A stretch of DNA of 64,000 nt from an uncultured Prevotellaceae bacterium (GTDB taxonomy: Bacteria; Bacteroidota; Bacteroidia; Bacteroidales; Bacteroidaceae). Below are positions 49,498-58,255 of the stretch, piece after piece. The notes below the pieces were generated by a model that saw nothing but the letters and a program-made list of their open reading frames with translations, did no database searches and was not told the DNA's origin. Made by a program: the position numbers and the translations under genes. Position 1 is the first letter of the stretch; the number at the start of each line of letters is the position of its first letter. The stretch lies in contig OMZS01000017.1 of assembly GCA_900315565.1 (NCBI GenBank), positions 1 through 64,000 on the forward strand. The letters are read 5' to 3'.

Positions 49498-50190
49498 ATG
49501 AAGAAAATTTTTTCCGTTATCGCGATAGTTGTCGTCATCGTTTTGCAGAGTGGCCTGCTTGCTGCCTGCGAGGCAGAGAATTATGAGTCGGGCGACGGAG
49601 AATACTCCAACATGGTGGCCGAATTTGCAGACACCTACACCACTGCCGAAAAAACGCTTACACGCATGATGACCGACGAGGGCGACTCGCTGGTTTTTGC
49701 CGATAAATATCTATGCGACTGGGCCGCCACGGCTGACTCTGTCTTTCGCGCGCTCGTATATTATAATAAGGTGGCAGGCGGCAAGGCTGACGTCTTGTCG
49801 GTGCACCAGGTGCTCGTGCCCGTCATTCGCCCGCATTACACGGTGAAAGAAATCAAGACCGACCCCGTTGTCATAGAAAGCTCGTGGAAAAGCCACAATA
49901 ACCGCTATCTCAATTTCAGGCTCAATTTGCTTTCTGGCACCATTGAGGGCATGGACAACCGCCATCTAGTGGGTATGATGTGCGACACGCTGCTGACCCA
50001 TGCCGACGGCCGTCAGCATCTGCATCTCCGTTTGTTTCACAATCAGAACGGAGTCCCCGAATACTACGGTTATCAGGCTTATTTGAGCATTCCCCTCAAA
50101 ACAAATCCCTATCGCCTACACACTGGCGATACGGTGTCAGTCCGTGTCAACACTTACGAAGGCGAAGTGCAGAAAACGTTTATCTATTAG
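49498..50190 (+). CDS. NigD-like lipoprotein, 230 aa
   Basis: Signal peptide with lipobox LLAAC (Cys24), so a lipoprotein. The C-terminal half (LNFRLNLLSGTIEGMDNRHL ... YRLHTGDTVSVRVNTYEGEV) resembles the NigD-like family of Bacteroidetes surface proteins. Start at 49498 rather than 49492 because the signal peptide begins MKKIFSVIAIVVVIVL. Last gene of the plus-strand operon. Function unknown. Confidence 0.65.
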   Translation: MKKIFSVIAIVVVIVLQSGLLAACEAENYESGDGEYSNMVAEFADTYTTAEKTLTRMMTDEGDSLVFADKYLCDWAATADSVFRALVYYNKVAGGKADVLSVHQVLVPVIRPHYTVKEIKTDPVVIESSWKSHNNRYLNFRLNLLSGTIEGMDNRHLVGMMCDTLLTHADGRQHLHLRLFHNQNGVPEYYGYQAYLSIPLKTNPYRLHTGDTVSVRVNTYEGEVQKTFIY

Positions 50191-50261
50191 CATTTACCCC
50201 CATCAGTCGGTTGCTGTTGAGACTATATTGTAGTCTCATTGGCAACCGTTTTTTTGTTGCC

Positions 50262-51224
50262 TTACGTTTTCTTCAACAGTTTCTTTTCCAGATTTTCAAG
50301 CATGTCGATGGTCATGCGCTCGAGATTGTAGTCGGGTTTCCATCCCCACTCTTTTCGGGCGCATGAGTCGTCCATGCGGTTGGGCCAGCTGTCGGCAATG
50401 CTCTGTTTGAGCGGGTCGATGTCGTAGTACATCTCAAAGCCGGGCTTGTGCTTGCGAATCTCGCGGTAGATGATTTCCGGGTCGAAGCTCATCGACGCCA
50501 CGTTGAAGCCATTGTGGTGGACAAACTTGTGCGGGTCGGCCTCCATGATGCTGATGGCTGCTTTCAGCGCGTCGGGCATGTACATCATGTCCATCAGCGT
50601 GCCTTTGGCGATGGGGCAGGGGAATCGCTCGCCGCGCACGGCATAGTAGAAAATATCCACGGCATAGTCGGTGGTGCCGCCGCCCGGCGGTGTAAGGTAC
50701 GAAATGATGCCCGGGAAGCGCACCGAGCGCGTGTCCACGCGGTATTTCACTTGATAGTAGTCGCTCAGCAGTTCGGTGGTGACTTTCGACACGCCGTAGA
50801 TGGTGCGCGGGCGCTGGATGGTGTCCTGCGGGGTCATGTAGTGGGGAGTGTTGGTGCCAAACGAGCCGATGGAGCTGGGCGTGAACACGCTGCAGTGGTG
50901 CTCACGCGCCACTTCGAGCACGTTCCACAGTCCGTCGATGCCAATCCTCCAGGCCAGCCGGGGCTTGGCCTCGGCCACCACCGAGAGCAGGGCGGCCAGA
51001 TTGTAGATGGTGTCGATGTCGTGTTTCTTCACCACGGCAGCAATGCCCTCGCCGTCGGTGACATCGGCCATCTCGGCGGGGCCGCTTTCCTTCAGCTCGC
51101 CCTTGGGCTCTGCACCCGCAATATAGCCTGCCACCACGTGTTCGTTTCCGTATTTCTTTCTGAGTTCGCGTGTCAACTCGGAGCCAATTTGGCCAGTTGA
51201 GCCAATCACCAAAATGTTTTTCAT
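50262..51224 (-). CDS. SDR-type L-threonine 3-dehydrogenase
   Basis: Extended SDR of 320 residues: NAD loop VIGSTGQIGSELTRELRK and catalytic Tyr-Lys in IYGVSKVTTELLSDYY; SSIGSFG precedes them. SDR threonine dehydrogenases oxidise L-threonine to 2-amino-3-ketobutyrate. Divergent from kbl, which encodes the next step, so the pathway assignment is strong. A nucleotide-sugar epimerase is the alternative reading. Confidence 0.88.
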   Translation of the reverse strand: MKNILVIGSTGQIGSELTRELRKKYGNEHVVAGYIAGAEPKGELKESGPAEMADVTDGEGIAAVVKKHDIDTIYNLAALLSVVAEAKPRLAWRIGIDGLWNVLEVAREHHCSVFTPSSIGSFGTNTPHYMTPQDTIQRPRTIYGVSKVTTELLSDYYQVKYRVDTRSVRFPGIISYLTPPGGGTTDYAVDIFYYAVRGERFPCPIAKGTLMDMMYMPDALKAAISIMEADPHKFVHHNGFNVASMSFDPEIIYREIRKHKPGFEMYYDIDPLKQSIADSWPNRMDDSCARKEWGWKPDYNLERMTIDMLENLEKKLLKKT

Positions 51225-51443
51225 ATTCAGAGCTTGTTAACAAGTATATTTTGCGTATATTCTTACACACCGCAAAATAAGGTATTTTTTTTCGAAATCG
51301 CCTCGTTTGCTGACAAAATGTTTTTGTGAGAGCCGAAATTTAAAGAATATTAACCGAAGGTTTGACTATATGTCGGAAATATTGACTTACTTTGCACTAT
51401 CTCATTGGAAAACATTTATCAACCTTTTAACCTTTCAAACTAT

Positions 51444-52631
51444 ATGTACGGAAAAATGAAAGAACACCTCAGCCAGACGTTGGCTGAGATTCGCGAAGCG
51501 GGACTTTACAAGGAAGAACGTCTTATAGAAAGCCCCCAACGAGCAGCTATCACCGTGAAAGGCCAGGAAGTGCTCAACTTCTGCGCCAACAATTATCTGG
51601 GCCTGTCGGACCATCCGCGCCTCATCGAGGGTGCCAAGCGCATGATGGACCGCCGCGGCTTCGGCATGTCGTCGGTGCGGTTCATCTGTGGCACGCAGGA
51701 CATCCACAAGGAGCTGGAGGCCGCCATCAGCGACTATTTCCACACCGAGGATACCATTCTCTATGCCGCCTGTTTCGATGCCAACGGCGGTGTGTTCGAA
51801 CCGCTGTTCACCGACGAGGATGCCATCATCAGCGATGCCCTCAACCACGCGTCTATCATCGACGGCGTGCGGCTGTGCAAGGCCCGTCGCTACCGCTATG
51901 CCAACGCCGACATGGCCGACCTTGAGCGCTGTCTGCAGGATGCGCAGGCACAGCGTTTCCGCATTATCGTCACCGACGGTGTGTTCTCCATGGACGGCAA
52001 TGTGGCCCCGATGGATAAGATTTGCGACCTGGCCGAAAAATACGACGCACTGGTCATGGTGGATGAGAGCCATTCGGCCGGTGTTGTCGGCAAGACGGGC
52101 CACGGCGTGAGCGAGTTCTTCAACACCTACGGGCGTGTGGATATCTACACCGGCACGCTGGGCAAGTCGTTCGGCGGTGCATTGGGCGGCTTCACCACCG
52201 GCCGCAAGGAAATCATCGACCTGTTGCGCCAGCGCTCGCGCCCCTATCTGTTCAGCAACTCGTTGGCCCCGTGCATCATCGGTGCCTCGCTCGAGGTGTT
52301 CAAGATGCTCAAGGAGAGCGACGACATTCACGACCGCCTGGTGGAGAATGTCAACTATTTCCGCGACAAGATGATGGCCGCTGGCTTCGACATCAAGCCC
52401 ACGCAGAGCGCTATCTGCGCCGTGATGCTCTACGATGCCAAGCTCTCGCAGGTGTATGCCGCCAAGATGCAGGAAGAGGGCATCTACGTCACGGGTTTCT
52501 ACTATCCCGTGGTGCCTAAGGAGCAGGCGCGCATCCGTGTGCAGATCAGTGCCGGACACACGCGCGAGCAGCTCGACAAGTGCATTGCCGCCTTCATCAA
52601 GGTAGGAAAGGAGCTGGGAGTGCTCAAGTAG
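51444..52631 (+). CDS. kbl: 2-amino-3-ketobutyrate CoA ligase
   Basis: PLP enzyme splitting 2-amino-3-ketobutyrate with CoA into glycine and acetyl-CoA. LNFCANNYLGLSDHPRLIEG, DALNHASIIDGVRL, MVDESHSAGVVG and the PLP-lysine motif TGTLGKSFGGALGGF are present. I start at 51444 (MYGKMKEHLSQTL), giving 395 residues, the same length as E. coli Kbl; the longer frame adds an AT-rich leader. The divergent promoter region is 51225-51443 (TTACTTTG at 51388-51395). Confidence 0.95.
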   Translation: MYGKMKEHLSQTLAEIREAGLYKEERLIESPQRAAITVKGQEVLNFCANNYLGLSDHPRLIEGAKRMMDRRGFGMSSVRFICGTQDIHKELEAAISDYFHTEDTILYAACFDANGGVFEPLFTDEDAIISDALNHASIIDGVRLCKARRYRYANADMADLERCLQDAQAQRFRIIVTDGVFSMDGNVAPMDKICDLAEKYDALVMVDESHSAGVVGKTGHGVSEFFNTYGRVDIYTGTLGKSFGGALGGFTTGRKEIIDLLRQRSRPYLFSNSLAPCIIGASLEVFKMLKESDDIHDRLVENVNYFRDKMMAAGFDIKPTQSAICAVMLYDAKLSQVYAAKMQEEGIYVTGFYYPVVPKEQARIRVQISAGHTREQLDKCIAAFIKVGKELGVLK

Positions 52632-52641
52632 TTAGCCTCTT

Positions 52642-52700
52642 TCAGTTTTTCTTGGTTTTTCCTTATTTATTCTTTGTTTTTGTAAAGGCGCGTAGCGAAT
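52642..52700 (+). repeat. Dispersed T-rich repeat with GGCGCGTAGCG, copy 2
   Basis: GTTTTTCTTGGTTTTTCC, TTTGTTTTTG and AAAGGCGCGTAGCG, similar to parts of 11556-11712 and 62478-62572. Follows the kbl stop. Confidence 0.55.
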
Positions 52701-52720
52701 CTATTAAAAAGAAATCTCTC

Positions 52721-53764
52721 TTATACCAGCTTCTCCAGCACCTGCAGGTCGTCCTCGGTGGTGGCCCAGCTGGTGACAAAGCGGCAGATGGTACTCTGCT
52801 TGTCGTAAGGCCCCCAGTGCGTGAACTGAACTTTCTGTTCCAGTTCGCGCACTTTTTCGTTGTCGATGACGAAAAACTGCTGGTTGGTGGGCGAGTCGAT
52901 GTAGAGGCGATAGCCCTTGTCCACCATCAGCCGCCGCATCTGGCGCGCCATGTCGATGGCATGGCGCGAAATCTGCAAGTATAGCGGCTCATGGCCGTCC
53001 TCCGTGCCCGGCTCAAACAGTGCGTCGAACTGCACACCCGTCAGGCGGCCTTTGGCCAGCAGTGCGCCGTGGCGCTTCACGATAGAGAAGAAGCAGCGCG
53101 GTGCCTTCATCTGGCTGAACACCACCGCCTCGCCACACAGCGCGCCCACCTTGGTGCCGCCAATGTAGAACACATCACAGTGGCGCGCCAGCCAAGGCAG
53201 CGTCACGTCGGGCGAGGCAGCCAGGCCGTAGCCCAGTCGTGCTCCGTCGATGAACAGCAGCAGGCCGTGGCGGTGGCACACCTCATACAGGCGTTCTATC
53301 TCCGTGGCCGTGTAGAGTGTGCCCAACTCCGTGGGGAACGAGATGTACACCATGCCCGGCTGGGCCAGGTGGTCGCGGCTCTCATCGCCCTCAAACCACT
53401 CCATATACTCGCTCAGTTGCAGGGCGCTCAGCTTGCCTTCGTGGGGCGGCAGCGCAATCACTTTGTGGCCGCTGGCTTCCACGGCTCCCGCCTCATGGAT
53501 GGCAATGTGGCCGCTTTCTACGGTGACGACGGCCTCGTACGAGCGCAGCGCCCCGTCGATGACGGTGGCATTGGTCTGGGTGCCGCCCGTCAGCAGAAAC
53601 ACCTCTGCCTGCTCCAGCTGGCACGCTTTTTTGATTTGCTCTTTCGCCCGCTCGGTGTAGGCGTCGAACCCGTAGGTGAGCGTCTGTTCGCCATTGGTTT
53701 CCACCATGTGTTGCAGCACCCTGGGGTGCGCCCCGTTGTTATAGTCACATTCAAACGAAATCAT
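52721..53764 (-). CDS. L-threonine aldolase family protein, 347 aa
   Basis: Beta-eliminating-lyase/aldolase fold type I PLP enzyme. FECDYNNGAHPRVLQHM, VFLLTGGTQTNATVIDGALR, LLLFIDGARLGYGL and the PLP-lysine in YIGGTKVGALCGEAVV. Cleaves threonine or allo-threonine to glycine and acetaldehyde; specificity not known. Together with the dehydrogenase and Kbl upstream it makes a threonine-to-glycine cluster. -7 box TACCTTTG at 53830-53823. Confidence 0.9.
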   Translation of the reverse strand: MISFECDYNNGAHPRVLQHMVETNGEQTLTYGFDAYTERAKEQIKKACQLEQAEVFLLTGGTQTNATVIDGALRSYEAVVTVESGHIAIHEAGAVEASGHKVIALPPHEGKLSALQLSEYMEWFEGDESRDHLAQPGMVYISFPTELGTLYTATEIERLYEVCHRHGLLLFIDGARLGYGLAASPDVTLPWLARHCDVFYIGGTKVGALCGEAVVFSQMKAPRCFFSIVKRHGALLAKGRLTGVQFDALFEPGTEDGHEPLYLQISRHAIDMARQMRRLMVDKGYRLYIDSPTNQQFFVIDNEKVRELEQKVQFTHWGPYDKQSTICRFVTSWATTEDDLQVLEKLV

Positions 53765-53822
53765 ATTCTTCTTTTCCTTTGTGTTGGTTTACGGTTCTCG
53801 GGCATGGTTTTTCCATGCCTTT

Positions 53823-53830
53823 GCAAAGGT
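53823..53830 (-). promoter_or_regulatory. -7 box of the threonine aldolase gene
   Basis: TACCTTTG on the minus strand, 58 nt before the ATG. Confidence 0.5.
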
Positions 53831-53854
53831 ATTTTATTTCACGACACTAACCAA

Positions 53855-53921
53855 AAATTTTCTAGAAAATTTGAGCGTATCATCGGGAGTTATTTTTCTG
53901 CTGTCGCGGTTGATATAATTA
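53855..53921 (+). repeat. Dispersed repeat with TCTAGA core, copy B
   Basis: Starts with the 18-bp palindrome AAATTTTCTAGAAAATTT (53855-53872), then GAGCGTATCATCGGGAGTTA, TTTTTCTGCTGTCGCGGTTG and ATA. Same family as 11389-11495 and 37606-37648. Confidence 0.8.
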
Positions 53922-53923
53922 TT

Positions 53924-54112
53924 GTTCAACTTTCGTAGGTAAAAGAAAACAAGGAGTTCAAGGAGTTGCAAGGAGTTACAAGACATCAGTCTTTGCTCAG
54001 AAGCATCTTTCAAAAGTAGAAAACAAGAATAAAGCTATTGTCTTGAACTCCTTGCAACTACTTGAACTTCTTGAACTACAAAAAGTTGAGAGCTTGCGAA
54101 ACTTAAGTTATT
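53924..54112. repeat. MITE-like palindromic repeat, copy 1
   Basis: Ends GTTCAACTTT and AAAAGTTGA are inverted. Inside, TTCAAGGAGTTGCAAGGAGT on one side is matched by CTTGAACTCCTTGCAACTAC on the other, so the element folds back on itself. A second copy lies at 60127-60326 in the sus operon. Confidence 0.75.
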
Positions 54113-54660
54113 GTTGTAAGTTATGTTGTAATTTTCTAGCCTAAATTATTCATGCTTCCGACGCGCCAGCCGCTCCCCTCCCCTCGAGGGGAGGGGTTAG
54201 GGGTGGGGTCCGTATCTTATCTCACACAGAGGAACGGAGGGAACAGAGGGAGCAGCCTTTGGCCGCAAAGAGGGAAACGGAGGAAACAGAGAGCGACCTA
54301 CGGTCGCTGACTCCCTAAACTCTGAAAGACTCCTACAACTCAAAAGAACTCATTGGCTCAGAGAATATCCTCTTAACCCTCAAAAAAACCTCAGCGCCTT
54401 TGCGTGAAATACTCCCTCCCTTTGGGAGGGTCGGGGTGGGTTCCCTCTGTTCCTCTGTGTGAGAATTTTCCCTCAGGGGTGGGGTCTGTAATATTGCTAT
54501 TTTGCGAAAATCATACTGACCCCACCCCGGCCTACGGCCACCCTGAAAGCGTTAAGTGTAACGATTACAATAAAATATCATTCTTTAGTTATTGTTTGCC
54601 TTTTGATGACATTTTGGAGGCAAAAAGTCAAAAAATCACAAAATAGTACGGAAAATAGAC
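54113..54660. repeat. GC-rich palindromes and repeats between threonine and sus genes
   Basis: No gene seen. Contains a perfect 22-bp palindrome CCCCTCCCCTCGAGGGGAGG.. at 54175-54196, the words CACACAGAGGAACGGAGGGA (54221-54240, shared with the 79-bp array), and the CTCCCTTTGGGAGGGTCGGG word at 54413-54432 shared with 30145-30180, then inverted GGGGTGGGGTC (54475-54487) and GACCCCACCCC (54518-54528). Confidence 0.7.
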
Positions 54661-54693
54661 AAAAAAGTATCATGTTTTTTGACATTTTAGCCG

Positions 54694-54701
54694 TATCTTT
54701 G
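54694..54701 (+). promoter_or_regulatory. -7 box of the sus operon, with 245-nt leader
   Basis: TATCTTTG. The leader to the susC ATG contains small hairpins (CCAGAAATCTGG near 54888-54899 and a TTATTA/TAATAG pair near 54838-54852). No ECF-type promoter could be identified with confidence. Confidence 0.5.
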
Positions 54702-54950
54702 CAAATTGAAAAAGTGTAGTACCAAGTAGTGAAAAATGAAAAATAATATAAAGTCATATTAATAACCTAAAAACTATTTTAAAAGCGTATGATATAAGTA
54801 AAAATAGCGAGTACTTGTTCCCCCAAGAGCTCCACCTTATTATATATAATAGGCGTGTGGGCGACGTGGCCTCCGTGCTGCGGAAAACCAGAAATCTGGC
54901 AACAGATTCTCAAAGTGAATTATCAATTAACCTAAGAAAAATACTTAAGT

Positions 54951-57900
54951 ATGAATTTTAACTTTAGAAAGACAGCGCTGCTGTTGGGTGCATGCGGACT
55001 TCTCTCGTGGAGTGCCGCCACCCCCGCATGGGCTGAGAGCACTTCAGTGGCCTCGGTGCAGCAGACAAAGACAGTGAAAGGTACTGTAAGTGATGCCATG
55101 GGTCCCGTCATCGGAGCCACGGTCATGGAAAAAGGTACCACGAACGGTGCAGTTACCGATTTCGACGGTAACTTCTCTCTTAACGTTAAGCCAGGCGCTA
55201 CGCTGGTCATCTCTTATGTAGGTTTCCTCACACAGGAAATTGCTGTTGGAAACCAGACAACCTTCGACATTACTCTGAAAGAAGACTCCAAGAGCCTCGA
55301 AGAAGTGGTGGTAGTGGGTTACGGTGTGCAGAAGAAAAAGCTGGTCACCGGTGCCACTGTGCAGGTGAAGGGTGAGGAAATTGCCAAACTCAACACCACC
55401 AACGCCCTGACCGCCATGCAGTCGTCAACCCCCGGTGTGAACATCACGCAGAGTTCTTCGCAGCCTGGTAAGGGCTTCAAGGTGAACATCCGTGGTGTGG
55501 GTACCATCGGTAACTCTTCGCCGCTGCTCATCATCGACGGTATCCAGAGCGGTACGGCCGACGACGGTCTGAACGGTCTGAACCCCAACGACATCGAGAG
55601 CATCGACGTGCTGAAGGATGCTGCTTCGGCTGCCATCTACGGTGCCCGTGCTGCCAACGGTGTGATTCTCGTCACCACCAAGCAGGGTAAGTCGGGTAAG
55701 GTTCAGGTGCAGTACGACGGTTTCGTGGGCTGGTCGAACGCTTACAAGGTGCCCGCCATGCTGGGTGCAAAAGATTATATGCAGGTCATCAACGAGACCA
55801 ACTTCAATACTTACGGTACACCTACCAACTGGGCAGGACTCGTTCCGCAGGCCATCCTCGACAAGGTGAATGGTGGCTGGGACGGCACCGACTGGTTCAA
55901 GGAGTATCAGAACAAGAACGCCCTGCAGTTCAGCCATGCAGTGACTGTGAATGGCGGTACCGACCGTTCGAAGTTCTCCATGTCGCTCAACTACAGCTCT
56001 AACGAGGGTATCATGGGTGGCGACAATGCTTCCAGCTACAGCCGCTACGGTGGTCGTATCAACTCTGAGCACGTTGTTCTCAGAGGCAAGGACCTGCTGG
56101 GCGAGGAGCACGATCTGCTCACCGTTGGTGAGAACGTTTCTTACTGGTACCACAAGAGCCACGACTTGGCTGAGAGCAACGGTTACTGGAACATCATGCA
56201 GGCCGCTTACATCGCTTCGCCGCTCGTTGAGCCCTACAATGCCGACGGCTCGCTGGCTTCGTACAAGGAGAACGGTGCTGGCTACAGCTCTATGGTTTAT
56301 TCCAACCCGCTCAACCACTTCCTCAATGGTGGTTTCAACTCGCTCAACAAGAGCCGCGACTTTGGCGTGGGTGCTACTTTCTACTGGATTATTGAGCCTA
56401 TCAAGAACCTGAAGTATCGCGGACAGTTCAACACTGGCTACAGTGCCAGCAACTACCGCAGCGTGGGCTATCCCTACTCTCAGAGCTTCACCAGTGCCGG
56501 TGCCAACTACACAGTGAACCAGAGCAACGGTCAGGGCTCAAGCTTCTCTCTTGAGAATACGCTTTCTTATATTCTTCCCACCTTCGGCAAGCACACCATC
56601 GACGTGCTCATCGGTCAGTCCATAGAGCGCAGCGACTGGAGCACCGGCCTGAATGTCAGCGGTACGGTATCTGCCGAAAACCTCAATTCACTCGTACTGA
56701 AGGGCTGGGACTACAACACCATCGCCAACTACGACTACGCTTTCCACTCTGGCTCAGGCGGTTATGATACTCCCATGCAGGGCAGCATCGCCTCGTTCTT
56801 CGGTCGTGCCAACTGGAACTACGACGAGAAGTACATGTTGACCGCCATCATCCGTGCCGACGGTTCTAACAACTTCGCCCGCGGACACCGCTGGGGCTAC
56901 TTCCCCTCTGTATCGGCTGGTTGGAACATCACCAACGAGAACTTCATGGAGAGCACAAAGAGCTGGCTCGACTTCCTGAAACTCCGTGCATCATGGGGAC
57001 AGAACGGTAACTGTAACATCGGTAACTTCTACTATCTGTCGAACATCGGCTTCTCGCCCAGCGGCTATCCCGACTACGGCTACAAGTTCTCGAGCGACAT
57101 GATTGCCACCGTTACCGACAACGTCTATACTACTGGTGCTTACGCTAAGAACGTGCCTAACCCCGACGTGACTTGGGAGACTTCTGAGCAGCTCAACATT
57201 GGTCTCGACGCCCGCTTCCTTGGCGGCCGCCTGGGTTTGAACTTCGACTGGTACAAGAAGACCACGAAGGACTGGCTGGTACAGGCCCCGATGAACGTGG
57301 TGCTTGGCTACGAGGAGCCTGCTTACGTCAATGCTGGTGACGTGAAGAACACTGGTTTTGAAATTGCTCTCAGCTGGCGCGACCAGATTGGCGAGGACTT
57401 CAGCTATCACGCCAACCTGAACGTGGCCACCAACAAGAATGAGGTGACCCGTCTGGCCAACAATTCGGGCCATATCGACGGTCAGGGTGATGCCATCTTC
57501 GAGAACTCTTCATGGGTTTCGCGTGTTGAGGTGGGCCACCCCATTGGCTACTTCAGCGGCATGTCCTACAGTGGCGTTTGGCAGAACACAGCCGAGATTG
57601 AGGCTGCACGTGCTGCCGGCAAGGCCGTCATCGAAGGCGCACAGCCTGGCGACCTTATCTGGGACGACTTCAACGGTGACGGCATCATCTCGCTCTCTGA
57701 GGACCGTCATGAGATTGGTCAGCCTCACCCGAAGATGACCCTCGGCGCAAGCCTGGGCTTCGAGTGGAAAGGCTTCGACTTCGGTATCACTGGTGCAGGT
57801 GCCTTTGGCATGCAGGTGATGCAGTGCTACCGCACCGCTCTGCTGGCTAACCCCTACAACAACTACACGGTTGATGTGTTCGACCGCTGGCACGGTGAGG

Positions 57901-58223
57901 GAACGAGCAACACTCGTCCTCGTCTCTCTGTTGGTTCTACCAACGACCAGTGGGTTTCTACCCTCTACATGGAGGATGCCGACTACTTCCGCATTCAGAA
58001 CATTACGCTGGGTTACGACTTTGCCAAACTCTGGAAGAGCGGCCCCTTCTCTCAGTTCCGCCTTTATGTGCAGGCTCAGAACCTCTACACCTTCACTGGC
58101 TACTCTGGTGTCGATCCTGAAATCGGTTCGTCGGGTGGTAAGGACTCTTGGGCACGTGGCATCGACGTGGGTCTCTATCCCTCTGCCCGTACCTTCATCG
58201 TAGGTGCAAGTATCAAGTTCTAA
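54951..58223 (+). CDS. SusC/RagA-type TonB-dependent transporter, 1090 aa
   Basis: Outer-membrane importer. Signal peptide 1-28 (ends AWA), a carboxypeptidase-regulatory-like domain at about 42-110 (VKGTVSDAMGPVIGATVMEK), the SusC signature LEEVVVVGYGVQKKKLVTGA with the plug after it, IYGARAANGVILVTTKQGK, and a 22-strand-like barrel ending in an aromatic-type strand FIVGASIKF. Glycan specificity cannot be read from it, and no glycoside hydrolase is present in the window to help. susD follows after 32 nt. Confidence 0.96.
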   Translation: MNFNFRKTALLLGACGLLSWSAATPAWAESTSVASVQQTKTVKGTVSDAMGPVIGATVMEKGTTNGAVTDFDGNFSLNVKPGATLVISYVGFLTQEIAVGNQTTFDITLKEDSKSLEEVVVVGYGVQKKKLVTGATVQVKGEEIAKLNTTNALTAMQSSTPGVNITQSSSQPGKGFKVNIRGVGTIGNSSPLLIIDGIQSGTADDGLNGLNPNDIESIDVLKDAASAAIYGARAANGVILVTTKQGKSGKVQVQYDGFVGWSNAYKVPAMLGAKDYMQVINETNFNTYGTPTNWAGLVPQAILDKVNGGWDGTDWFKEYQNKNALQFSHAVTVNGGTDRSKFSMSLNYSSNEGIMGGDNASSYSRYGGRINSEHVVLRGKDLLGEEHDLLTVGENVSYWYHKSHDLAESNGYWNIMQAAYIASPLVEPYNADGSLASYKENGAGYSSMVYSNPLNHFLNGGFNSLNKSRDFGVGATFYWIIEPIKNLKYRGQFNTGYSASNYRSVGYPYSQSFTSAGANYTVNQSNGQGSSFSLENTLSYILPTFGKHTIDVLIGQSIERSDWSTGLNVSGTVSAENLNSLVLKGWDYNTIANYDYAFHSGSGGYDTPMQGSIASFFGRANWNYDEKYMLTAIIRADGSNNFARGHRWGYFPSVSAGWNITNENFMESTKSWLDFLKLRASWGQNGNCNIGNFYYLSNIGFSPSGYPDYGYKFSSDMIATVTDNVYTTGAYAKNVPNPDVTWETSEQLNIGLDARFLGGRLGLNFDWYKKTTKDWLVQAPMNVVLGYEEPAYVNAGDVKNTGFEIALSWRDQIGEDFSYHANLNVATNKNEVTRLANNSGHIDGQGDAIFENSSWVSRVEVGHPIGYFSGMSYSGVWQNTAEIEAARAAGKAVIEGAQPGDLIWDDFNGDGIISLSEDRHEIGQPHPKMTLGASLGFEWKGFDFGITGAGAFGMQVMQCYRTALLANPYNNYTVDVFDRWHGEGTSNTRPRLSVGSTNDQWVSTLYMEDADYFRIQNITLGYDFAKLWKSGPFSQFRLYVQAQNLYTFTGYSGVDPEIGSSGGKDSWARGIDVGLYPSARTFIVGASIKF

Positions 58224-58255
58224 TCTAAATCAATATAATAAGGAATAGAAGTATT

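Noticed and set aside
55425..56318. 297-codon frame antisense to susC (also 56991-57473 and 60477-61775 antisense frames)
   Set aside because: Low-complexity Val/Thr/His translations mirror the sense gene; sus antisense RNAs exist in Bacteroides but nothing here specifically supports a coding antisense gene.
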